The notes below the pieces were generated by a model, which worked only from the letters and a program-made list of their open reading frames with translations, did not search any database and was not told the origin of the DNA. The translations under genes and the position numbers were made by a program. Shown in pieces: positions 6,858 to 13,072 of a stretch of 13,352 nt of DNA. Position 1 is the stretch's first letter, and each line of letters begins with the position of its first letter. Location of the stretch: NCBI GenBank assembly GCA_021323255.1, contig JAJTCL010000036.1, positions 1-13,352 of the forward strand, given 5' to 3'. The DNA comes from Propionibacteriaceae bacterium (GTDB taxonomy: Bacteria > Actinomycetota > Actinomycetes > Propionibacteriales > Propionibacteriaceae).

Positions 6858-9089
6858 ATGCGCGCCTCCGACCGCAGCGCCATCGCCGTGACCATCTCAG
6901 TGATGCTTGCCTGCCTCACCGTGACCCCACTCACCCAGGATCCCGGCTTTGTCGGCCTCAGCTGGGTGTTGATCACCGCTATCGGCGCGACCAGCCTGGG
7001 ACTGCGACGCATTCGGTTGACCAACGGCGTGGTGCTCAGCGCCCAAGTCGCGATCTTGCTGTTCTATTCCCTGGCGCTCAGTCTCACCCTCGTCTCACCG
7101 ACCAGTGATCTCGGCACGCCGTGGTTCGAGCACTACGCCTCCCTCTGGGGGGCGGGCATCGAGCACATGCGCACCCAGGCCTCGCCTATGGAGCCCGATG
7201 ACGGTGTGAAGCTGATCTTCGTAACGGTGATTGGGATGATCATGATCCTGACCGATCTGTTGGTCTCCGGGGTAGGGCGACCAGCGTGGGCCATCGCACC
7301 GCCCGCAACGCTGTTTCTGGTGCCGGCACTCGGTCTGAGCACTGACACGGGAGTGATCAGCTTCTGCTTCATCGCCATCGGCTATCTCGCAATTCTGATC
7401 GCGGAGGGCCTGAACACGACGGCGCGATGGACTCGGGGACTCTCCCGCGACTCGGCAGAGGGCTTCGGCACCGCCATGCCGGTGGTCTGGCGTGCCGCCG
7501 GCTATCTCGCGGTTCCGGCTATCGTCGGGACCATTGTGCTCGGGTTTGCTCTGCCAACCCTCTCCTTGCCGGGGCTAGGTTTTGGTACTGGGCCCGGTGG
7601 CAACGGCCCGCTTCAGCTGACCGATCCCACCTTGGATCTGCGACGCAATCTCCTCCAACCAGAAGATCGCGACGTGATCCAGTATCAGACCACCGCTCCG
7701 GACGGGGTCTATCTGCGATTGGCCTCGCTTCCTCAGCTGAATGCCAACGGGTGGAGCAATGTGCAAATCCAACTGGAAAGTGGACAGTCCCTACCCGCCA
7801 TCCCCGGTCTGAGCAGCGAACCCGGTGAGAGACAGACGACAACGATCCAAGTGTTGGACTTCTCCTCCCAATACCTGCCACTCCCCTACGCGCCACGTAC
7901 CTATGAGGCGGAGGGAGACTGGCGCTTCGACGCCAATTCCTTGACCGTGGTGAACGCCGGTCGACGGGCTCAGGATCTCCGTCGTCTGACCTACTCCGTC
8001 GAGAGCGTGAACATCGAGCCCGACAGCAGCGAACTCAACGATGCCGTTGCTGGCACTCCTGCGGACGCTGCCGTGACCGCAGTCATTCCACCCGATCTGC
8101 CGGATTCCTTGGTGCAACTGGCCAATAGAATCACAGCCGATGCCGATACTCCTGCCGCGAAGGCGGCGGCCATCCAGGCTCATCTGCGCAGCAACCAGTT
8201 CACCTACAGCACCGAGCCGCTGCCGGGCAGTGGCTACGAGGCGCTGCAGAACTTCCTGCTTCGAGATCGCCAGGGCTATTGCGAGCAATTCGCATCAGCG
8301 ATGGCGATGATGGCACGCGTGATCGGCATTCCATCGCGGGTATCAGTCGGCTTCCTACCTGGCGAACGGGACGAGGAAGGCTGGAAGGTCTCGATCCGCG
8401 ACATGCATGCCTGGCCAGAGCTGTACTTCGCGAACCACGGCTGGGTGCGATTCGAGCCAACGCCGGCCAGTGTGACCGGGACCGCGCCGTCTTGGACCGT
8501 ACAGAACGAAGACTCCGCCGAAAGTGATCCGTCGGCAGATCCGTCCTCGGAGCCGACGGCCGACGAACTGTCACCAGGCACCGCACCATCGGTGGCGCCA
8601 AACGAGCAACCGAACGTCCCGGGCCAGGGCGTGAATGCAAGGGGGGGCCGTACCTTGGTCGGTGCCGGGATCGCGCTGGTGTTGTTGGCTATTTTGGCGG
8701 CCCCAGCAACTCTTCGCGTGCGCCGACGTAGCGGCCGGCTCAATGGGGAAGGCCCGGCTGAGGAACAAGTCGAGGCCGCCTGGGCCGAAATCAGGGACAC
8801 CGTGTTGGACTATGGCGGGTCGTGGCCTGAGGGATCACCGCGTGCCATCGGTGACGAGATGGCGCACCGGCTTGACGAGGAGGAGTCCGAGTCGATGAGC
8901 CGGGTTGCCACACTGGTGGAACGGTCGCGCTATGCGCGCAGCTTCGACCACGGCGGCTCCATGAATGAGCTACCGGCCATGACGTCGGAGATTCGGCGCG
9001 GGGTGGCCGCCCCGGCCGACGTGCGTCGGAGGGTTATGGCGCTGCTGTTCCCGCGTTCGCTCTTCCGACGCACACCCCGGGAGCCGTGA
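6858..9089 (+). CDS. Membrane transglutaminase-like protein (TgpA/DUF3488 type)
   Basis: 743 aa from the ATG at 6858, two bases after the DUF58 stop. An open frame extends 28 codons further upstream, but only inside the DUF58 gene. About six to seven membrane helices fill residues 8-235. An extracytoplasmic domain (about 240-597) follows, with a transglutaminase core: DRQGYCEQFASAMAMMARVIGIPSR around Cys475, DMHAWPELYF around His517, and WVRFEPTP, where Glu533 stands at the place of the third catalytic residue. A Ser/Thr/Pro/acid-rich linker (about 545-590) leads to a final membrane helix (about 600-619) and a cytoplasmic DUF4129-like tail. It completes the MoxR-DUF58-transglutaminase cassette. 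A role in cell-envelope protein or peptide modification is inferred. The substrate is unknown. Confidence 0.92.
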   Translation: MRASDRSAIAVTISVMLACLTVTPLTQDPGFVGLSWVLITAIGATSLGLRRIRLTNGVVLSAQVAILLFYSLALSLTLVSPTSDLGTPWFEHYASLWGAGIEHMRTQASPMEPDDGVKLIFVTVIGMIMILTDLLVSGVGRPAWAIAPPATLFLVPALGLSTDTGVISFCFIAIGYLAILIAEGLNTTARWTRGLSRDSAEGFGTAMPVVWRAAGYLAVPAIVGTIVLGFALPTLSLPGLGFGTGPGGNGPLQLTDPTLDLRRNLLQPEDRDVIQYQTTAPDGVYLRLASLPQLNANGWSNVQIQLESGQSLPAIPGLSSEPGERQTTTIQVLDFSSQYLPLPYAPRTYEAEGDWRFDANSLTVVNAGRRAQDLRRLTYSVESVNIEPDSSELNDAVAGTPADAAVTAVIPPDLPDSLVQLANRITADADTPAAKAAAIQAHLRSNQFTYSTEPLPGSGYEALQNFLLRDRQGYCEQFASAMAMMARVIGIPSRVSVGFLPGERDEEGWKVSIRDMHAWPELYFANHGWVRFEPTPASVTGTAPSWTVQNEDSAESDPSADPSSEPTADELSPGTAPSVAPNEQPNVPGQGVNARGGRTLVGAGIALVLLAILAAPATLRVRRRSGRLNGEGPAEEQVEAAWAEIRDTVLDYGGSWPEGSPRAIGDEMAHRLDEEESESMSRVATLVERSRYARSFDHGGSMNELPAMTSEIRRGVAAPADVRRRVMALLFPRSLFRRTPREP

Positions 9090-9163
9090 CATCGCCGTTG
9101 GCGGCGGCGCCGGGCGAGGCAGTGCCCCAGAATTTAGTCAGTGTCGATCTTGAAGGAGACGGC

Positions 9164-9559
9164 TCACAAACCCTCGTCGCGCCGACGACGCCAGCGCTCT
9201 TCCATCTTGTCCATGAACCCCTGCCCGTCATGGGCACGCGATCCTTGCGAGGTCTTCGCGCGATCCCGGCCGTTGCCGGCATCAGCGTTGCCACCGACGT
9301 GCTGCCAGGAATAAATGGCGGTCACCGCCGCAGCAACCATGATCACGAAGCCGAGCACGCTGAGGAAAGGAGTGATCGAGATGCCAGCAATGAGGAGCCC
9401 GAGCCCTGCAAAGAATCCCACGCCCGCAAGTGCCGCGCGACGCCGATGGACTCGCCGCACACTGGTCCCGCGCAGCGCGTTGACCAGCTTGGGATCTTCG
9501 GCCGCGAGCGCAGCTTCCATCTGCTCGAGAAGCCGCTGCTCCTCATCTGAGAGGGCCAC
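9164..9559 (-). CDS. DUF3040 domain-containing membrane protein
   Basis: 131 aa from GTG at 9559 with a strong ribosome site (GGGAGG) just upstream. The N-terminus MALSDEEQRLLEQMEAAL is typical of the actinobacterial DUF3040 family (P/A-LS-x-x-E-Q-R-L-L-E). Two membrane helices cover about 43-60 and 65-83. The C-terminal tail is charged and ends in an arginine-rich RRRRDEG. It is convergent with the transglutaminase gene, with 74 bp between the stops. No function is known for the family. Confidence 0.9.
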   Translation of the reverse strand: MALSDEEQRLLEQMEAALAAEDPKLVNALRGTSVRRVHRRRAALAGVGFFAGLGLLIAGISITPFLSVLGFVIMVAAAVTAIYSWQHVGGNADAGNGRDRAKTSQGSRAHDGQGFMDKMEERWRRRRDEGL

Positions 9560-9627
9560 GAGCCACCTCCCAAGGGTCTCGTCGTACGCGTGCCGTCATG
9601 ATACGCCTCTCACACGGAAGGAGGAGA

Positions 9628-9648
9628 TTCGATCCCTTCTGGATCGAA
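9628..9648. promoter_or_regulatory. Perfect 8-bp dyad upstream of the DUF3040 gene
   Basis: TTCGATCC (9628-9635) and GGATCGAA (9641-9648) are perfect inverted repeats with a 5-nt spacer, about 70 bp upstream of the DUF3040 start. No T-run follows, so an operator is likelier than a terminator. It differs from the LexA half-site TCGAAC. On the minus strand, TATCAT (a good -10, about 25 bp downstream of the dyad) suggests the dyad lies near a promoter. Confidence 0.4.
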
Positions 9649-9732
9649 GTCCACTGACGTGTGACCTGTGCAGCACGTCTCGTCCTTGACTGGGCGATGT
9701 GGCTCTAGTTTAGGTTGCAGCAGTGGGTATGG

Positions 9733-9763
9733 AAAACCGACCGGCCACGTACCGGACCGGTCG
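9733..9763 (-). terminator. Rho-independent terminator of dinB
   Basis: Read on the minus strand, seven bases after the dinB stop, CGACCGG and CCGGTCG form a perfect 7-bp GC-rich stem (plus-strand 9757-9763 and 9738-9744) with a 12-nt loop, followed at once by GTTTTCC. A short T-run is common for actinobacterial terminators. Confidence 0.55.
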
Positions 9764-9770
9764 TCGTTGA

Positions 9771-10970
9771 CTACAACCGGCGAGTCAGCACCGCTCGTTG
9801 CACAGCGGCCGGTCCAAATTTCCCAACAGCCGCATCGATGGCAAGATCAGCTTCTCGCCACCCACGCTCTGGATCGGTCAGCTGTGGTTGCCGGTAAACC
9901 CGATGTCGATCGATGAGGTGCTCAACCCGAACTCCGACCCGGCGGATCCGTGCTCGCTCGACGCCAAGCCGCTCATACAGCTCCAGTGCCTGCGCGTAGA
10001 TCTCGACGGTGACGTCGGTCGGTGAAGCAAGTGTGGCGGAGCGGGTCAGTTCGGTGAAGTCGGCGAACCGCACCGAGATGGTGATGGTACGTCCCACCTT
10101 GTGTTGTTTCCGCATTCGGTGAGCCGTGCGGTCAGCCATTCGAAGGAGCTCGCGGCGCACCGCATCAGGATCGTCGGTATCTCGCCTGAAAGTCTCTTGC
10201 GAGCCGACGCTGTGCTCCGGCTCCTGCGGGGTGACGCGGCGGCGGTCCCGCCCCCACGCCAACTCGCTGAGCATGCCACCCGCATGCGGGCCGAAGATCG
10301 GTCGCAAGCTGCCCCTTGGCGTGTGGGCGAGGTCGCCAATGGTGTAGATGCCCACTCGATGCAGCTTCTGTGCGGTCGCATTACCTACTCCCCACATAGC
10401 CTCAACCGGTAATGGGTGCAGGAAAGTCGCGACGCGCTCCGGCGATACCTCAATCAGTCCATCTGGCTTCGCTACCCGCGAGGCCACCTTGGCGACGAAC
10501 TTGGTCGGTCCAATACCGACCGAGCAGGTGATCTGCTGCTCGTCTGACACGACCGCGCGGACATACTCCCCGATCTGCACCGGACTACCGAACATCCGCA
10601 CGGCGCCGGTCAGATCCAGAAAGGCTTCGTCGATCGACGCCGACTCGACGATGGAGCTAACCGACCGGAAGACAGCCACGATCGCCTTGGACACTGCGCT
10701 GTAACTGTCGAAGTCGGGAACCAGGAAGGTCGCGTGGGGTGCCAAGCGCTTCGCCTCGGTCGACGGCATGCCAGAGCGCACGCCACGCGCTCTCGCCTCA
10801 TACGTCGCGGATAACACCACGCCTCGAGGCGAACCGCCCACGATGACGGCAGTCCCCTGCAGTTCTGGGCGCCGCCGTAGCTCCACCGAAGCGTAGAAGG
10901 CATCCATGTCGACGTGCATCACAATCGGGTTTGGAGGCGCGTGGCCGGAGCCACGCCCGCGAAGCGACAT
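9771..10970 (-). CDS. dinB: DNA polymerase IV (DinB, Y family)
   Basis: Error-prone translesion polymerase. It is 399 aa from ATG at 10970, with AGGAGG four bases upstream. The palm motif HVDMDAFYASVE has metal ligand Asp21. SIDEAFLDLTG carries the catalytic Asp114-Glu115. Tyr26 sits at the steric-gate position, so ribonucleotides should be excluded. Thumb (GVGNATAQKLHRVGIYTIGDL, about 194-214) and little-finger regions follow (to about 355). The C-terminus has QPQLTD (361-366) at the usual clamp-binding region, a weak match to QLxLF. A consensus LexA box lies 11 bp upstream of the ATG, so damage induction is expected. A hairpin terminator follows. The gene is 54 bp downstream of the HEPN gene on the same strand. 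Confidence 0.95.
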   Translation of the reverse strand: MSLRGRGSGHAPPNPIVMHVDMDAFYASVELRRRPELQGTAVIVGGSPRGVVLSATYEARARGVRSGMPSTEAKRLAPHATFLVPDFDSYSAVSKAIVAVFRSVSSIVESASIDEAFLDLTGAVRMFGSPVQIGEYVRAVVSDEQQITCSVGIGPTKFVAKVASRVAKPDGLIEVSPERVATFLHPLPVEAMWGVGNATAQKLHRVGIYTIGDLAHTPRGSLRPIFGPHAGGMLSELAWGRDRRRVTPQEPEHSVGSQETFRRDTDDPDAVRRELLRMADRTAHRMRKQHKVGRTITISVRFADFTELTRSATLASPTDVTVEIYAQALELYERLGVERARIRRVGVRVEHLIDRHRVYRQPQLTDPERGWREADLAIDAAVGKFGPAAVQRAVLTRRL

Positions 10971-10981
10971 TGTTCCTCCTA

Positions 10982-10997
10982 TCGAACATGTGTTCGA
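10982..10997. promoter_or_regulatory. LexA (SOS) box of dinB
   Basis: TCGAACATGTGTTCGA fits the actinobacterial consensus TCGAAC-N4-GTTCGA at every fixed position, and the flanking bases extend the dyad (TAT...ATA). It lies next to the dinB ribosome site (10975-10980). A TAGTAT -10-like hexamer on the minus strand (10997-11002) would put the transcription start inside the box, so bound LexA should block transcription. Confidence 0.9.
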
Positions 10998-11024
10998 TAC
11001 TAGACTAGCCGCCTTGCTGCTGAC

Positions 11025-11426
11025 TTAACCCGACGCCACGTCGATTGGGCGTTCTCGCACTGCGCTGAATCCGATGGCCCGTTCGACCAGATGTAAGAAC
11101 GCCTTCGCATCTCTCACCAGATCGTCCGCCTCGCGCGCACTGACGATGGAGGTAGCGCCGCCGCGGATGGCGTCACGCTTGCTTTCGGTCGCTGCGAAGA
11201 ACGCCGCCCACTCGGCAAGTTCCGGGGCGACGTCGGCCAGCAGCTGCCAGGCGTTGCGAGGCCGGCCCGCCACGCGGACCCTCCTGGGTGGCGCCCGATG
11301 CGTGAGTACGATCGCCACGACGCGAAGCGCGGCAAGGTGGGCCGCCAGATACCGGTCGCTGGGACGTCGCGCCAGCTCCGCTTCGGCAAGGGAGCTGCGC
11401 GCGCGTCGTAGGTCGTCGTTGGACAT
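11025..11426 (-). CDS. SAV_6107-type HEPN domain protein
   Basis: Small helical protein, 133 aa from ATG at 11426, preceded by AGAGGGA. An upstream in-frame ATG at 11474 is rejected because that segment enters the 28-bp repeat. Features typical of this actinobacterial HEPN group are SDRYLAAHLAALR (23-35), RPRNAWQLLADVAPELAEWAAFFA (55-78) and SAREADDLVRDAKAFLHLVE (96-115). Residues Arg25 to His30 read R-x4-H, the spacing of the HEPN RNase motif, but whether it is catalytic here is unknown. It is directly upstream of dinB, although dinB also has its own SOS promoter. Family recognised from memory of its sequence pattern. Function unproven. Confidence 0.82.
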   Translation of the reverse strand: MSNDDLRRARSSLAEAELARRPSDRYLAAHLAALRVVAIVLTHRAPPRRVRVAGRPRNAWQLLADVAPELAEWAAFFAATESKRDAIRGGATSIVSAREADDLVRDAKAFLHLVERAIGFSAVRERPIDVASG

Positions 11427-11472
11427 CAGGGGTCCCTCTGGTCGATTCGGTCGGAAAGCTCGACCCTGTTGC

Positions 11473-11556
11473 ATTGCTCGCTACCGCTCGCGGTGGTTCG
11501 ATTGCTCGCTACCGCTCGCGGTGGTTCGATTGCTCGCTACCGCTCGCGGTGGATCG
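11473..11556 (+). repeat. Three perfect-register tandem copies of a 28-bp repeat
   Basis: Units at 11473-11500, 11501-11528 and 11529-11556 are identical except for the last bases (GGTTCG, GGTTCG, GGATCG). Each starts ATTGCTCGCT and contains a short dyad, ACCGC-TC-GCGGT. There are no spacers, so this is not a CRISPR array. The first unit overlaps the rejected upstream start of the HEPN gene. Confidence 0.92.
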
Positions 11557-11575
11557 CGTCTGGAAGCCGCCTACT

Positions 11576-11639
11576 TCGTCGTCGCTCGCAGACCATAAGC
11601 GTGTCCGCTCCCTCCTCCTCAGCACGGCGGCCCGCGATC
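11576..11639 (+). repeat. Dispersed core element (copy C)
   Basis: 64 bp aligning with 3782-3846 and, over its right half, with 1-34. It begins TCGTCGTCGCTCGCAGA, ends GGCGGCCCGCGATC and has a CTCCTCCTC run inside. It is bracketed by 28-bp units on both sides (11473-11556 and 11651-11712), the fullest copy in the window. Confidence 0.65.
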
Positions 11640-11650
11640 CACAGGTTTTG

Positions 11651-11712
11651 ATTGCTCGCTACCGCTCGCGGTGGATCGGGTTTTGATTGCTTCGCTACAG
11701 CTCGCGGTGGTT
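11651..11712 (+). repeat. Two further 28-bp repeat units
   Basis: The unit at 11651-11678 is identical to the third tandem unit. The unit at 11686-11712 is diverged (ATTGCTTCGCTACAGCTCGC). They are separated by GGTTTTG-type linkers, and the same linker precedes 11651. Confidence 0.85.
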
Positions 11713-11721
11713 GGCGGCCTC

Positions 11722-11753
11722 GATGCAGATGGGGGTCGAGATCCATCTGCATC
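11722..11753. repeat. Perfect 11-bp inverted repeat (hairpin)
   Basis: GATGCAGATGG (11722-11732) and CCATCTGCATC (11743-11753) are exact reverse complements with a 10-nt spacer. No T-run follows on either strand, so a classical terminator is not supported. It begins just after the last 28-bp unit. Confidence 0.75.
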
Positions 11754-11833
11754 AAGGCAAGCCCGAAGCACGTGCCGCGAACACGCACTGTGTCGGCCAG
11801 GCGCTGTGGCTGATCACCCATGAAGCCAACTTT

Positions 11834-11849
11834 TAGAACGCCTGTTCGA
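11834..11849. promoter_or_regulatory. Near-consensus LexA box without a clear target gene
   Basis: TAGAACGCCTGTTCGA differs from TCGAAC-N4-GTTCGA at one fixed base. On the plus strand TAAGCT (11858-11863) follows as a possible -10. On the minus strand an ATG (11821) lies 12 bp away. Chance occurrence cannot be excluded, but the dyad match is strong. Confidence 0.5.
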
Positions 11850-12102
11850 ACAAGAACTAAGCTACACCCAGGGACCGACGGTTCGTCAAGCGAATGTACG
11901 ACGCGGCAGCCACAAACCAGCAACGACTCGTCGAGGGGCTTAGAAGTCTCGGCTCACCGGCACAGGCTCGATGACGTCCTGCAAGCGTCGGGAGCCGCGC
12001 TCCGCCGCGCGCAGTCGGCTGGCGCCCGCTGCCTGGACAAGCGAGCGGGCAGACACGTAGTTTCGGCTGCGAGCTACCGACAAAGGCAGCGGCTCCATAG
12101 CG

Positions 12103-12129
12103 CGATCCTCGCGAGCGGAGCGAGCAAGT
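12103..12129 (-). repeat. Inverted copy of the 28-bp repeat
   Basis: On the minus strand this reads ACTTGCTCGCTCCGCTCGCG and then AGGATCG, matching the 28-bp unit with a few changes. Its orientation is opposite to the five copies at 11473-11712. Confidence 0.75.
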
Positions 12130-12164
12130 CGCAATTGCGCGAGCAGGACACAACAGGACAACCG

Positions 12165-12170
12165 TATGAT
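12165..12170 (+). promoter_or_regulatory. -10 element giving a probable leaderless SDR mRNA
   Basis: TATGAT matches TATAAT at 5 of 6 positions and ends 7 bp before the ATG at 12178, so transcription would begin at that ATG. No -35 match is seen at the proper distance. It overlaps an alternative in-frame ATG at 12166. Confidence 0.5.
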
Positions 12171-12177
12171 CCAGCGC

Positions 12178-13035
12178 ATGACCGACACCTCTGAGAAGAC
12201 TGCGCTGGTCACCGGAGCTTCGTCGGGCATTGGCGAGGCGACCGCTTTGCACCTTGCGGAACTGGGCTACACCGTCTATGCCGGTGCCAGGCGAGTCGAT
12301 CGGATGTCGGATCTGGCCGATCGCGGTATCCGCACCAGACGGGTCGACGTTACCGACGACGGATCAATGGTGGGGCTGGTTGAGACGATCATCGCCGACA
12401 CCGGACGCATCGATGTCCTGGTCAACAACGCCGGCTACGGGTTGTACGGCGCCTTGGAGGACGTACCTATGGAGGAAGCCCGGCGTCAGTTCGAGGTGAA
12501 CCTCTTCGGCCTGGCGCGGCTCATCCAGCTGGCGCTGCCTCAGATGCGAACTCAAGGCGACGGCTACATCGTGAACATCTCCTCAATGGGCGGCAAGATC
12601 TGGGAGCCACTCGGTAGCTGGTATCACGCCAGCAAGTTCGCCGTCGAGGGGCTGAGTGACAGCTTGCGGGTCGAGGTGGCCGAGTTCGGCATCAAGGTCG
12701 TGATCATCGAGCCGGGCACCATCCGGAGTGAATGGTCTGGTATTGCAGCCGACCAGCTGGAAGCAGCCTCGGCAAACACGCCGTACGCCCGGCAGGCCGG
12801 GCTAGTCGGCGCAGGCCTTCGCTCAGCTGAGCGCTTGCCGATAGCAGCCGGGCCAGAGGTGGTCGCCGAGGTCATTGCCCACGCGGTGCAGAGTCCGAAA
12901 CCTCGTACCCGTTACGCCGCCGGGGGCGGCGCCCGGGGCATCTTGCTGGCCGAGCGGATCCTGCCGGACCGAGCCTTCGACCGGCTCATCCAGTTGGGCT
13001 ACCGGCTGTTGGGCTACCGGCTGGCGTCGCGCTGA
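12178..13035 (+). CDS. Short-chain dehydrogenase/reductase (classical SDR)
   Basis: NAD(P)-dependent oxidoreductase, 285 aa. The cofactor motif TGASSGIG is at 12-19, followed by ARRVDR (37-42), where the arginines suggest NADP preference. The NNAG motif is at 83-86, the structural Asn in FEVNLFG is near 108, the catalytic Ser is in NISSMGG (about 136), and YHASK is at 149-153 (Tyr149, Lys153). The IIEPGTIRSEW segment is typical of SDRs with broad or unknown substrates. The ATG at 12178 is chosen because a good -10 ends 7 bp upstream. The ATG at 12166 (four residues longer) would lie inside that -10. The C-terminus has a small direct repeat (LGYRLLGYRL). The gene stands alone. Substrate not predictable. 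Confidence 0.9.
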   Translation: MTDTSEKTALVTGASSGIGEATALHLAELGYTVYAGARRVDRMSDLADRGIRTRRVDVTDDGSMVGLVETIIADTGRIDVLVNNAGYGLYGALEDVPMEEARRQFEVNLFGLARLIQLALPQMRTQGDGYIVNISSMGGKIWEPLGSWYHASKFAVEGLSDSLRVEVAEFGIKVVIIEPGTIRSEWSGIAADQLEAASANTPYARQAGLVGAGLRSAERLPIAAGPEVVAEVIAHAVQSPKPRTRYAAGGGARGILLAERILPDRAFDRLIQLGYRLLGYRLASR

Positions 13036-13072
13036 GCGGCCCGTGTGCTGGGGGCTCAGGCGAGATCTTGAC

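Larger units (their letters stand above)
11713..12102. other. 390-bp segment without a supported gene, flanked by inverted repeat copies
   Basis: Lies between direct 28-bp units on the left and an inverted unit on the right (12103-12129). It contains an 11-bp perfect hairpin (11722-11753) and a LexA-like box (11834-11849). Short frames exist: plus 11723-11836 (37 aa, natural-looking composition, ends ITHEANF), minus from ATG 11821 running into the repeats, and plus from ATG 11894 (26 aa). None has a ribosome site or a recognised family. It may be the remnant of a deleted gene. Confidence 0.5.

Noticed and set aside
9093..9106. CGCCG-TTGG-CGGCG hairpin between the transglutaminase and DUF3040 genes as a bidirectional terminator
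   Set aside because: The stem is only 5 bp and no T-run follows on either strand. It is weak in such GC-rich sequence.
9086..9550. 154-aa plus-strand frame opposite the DUF3040 gene
   Set aside because: Antisense shadow. The minus strand has a recognised family, a strong ribosome site and membrane helices.
9687..9708. TTGACT with a TTTAGG hexamer 17 bp on, a plus-strand promoter-like pair
   Set aside because: It would drive antisense transcription into dinB with no gene to express. Kept only as a weak pattern.
11469..11686. Plus-strand frames with repeated ARYRSRW/LLATARGG peptides
   Set aside because: The peptide repeats are the 28-bp DNA repeat read in changing frames. No ribosome site or homology.
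11473..11712. Regular 28-bp repeats resembling a CRISPR array
   Set aside because: The first three units abut with no spacers. The others are separated by short linkers or a related repeat. No cas genes are present.
11843..11852. TGTTCGAACA palindrome as a separate operator
   Set aside because: It overlaps the LexA-like box and is partly formed by its right half-site. No independent support.
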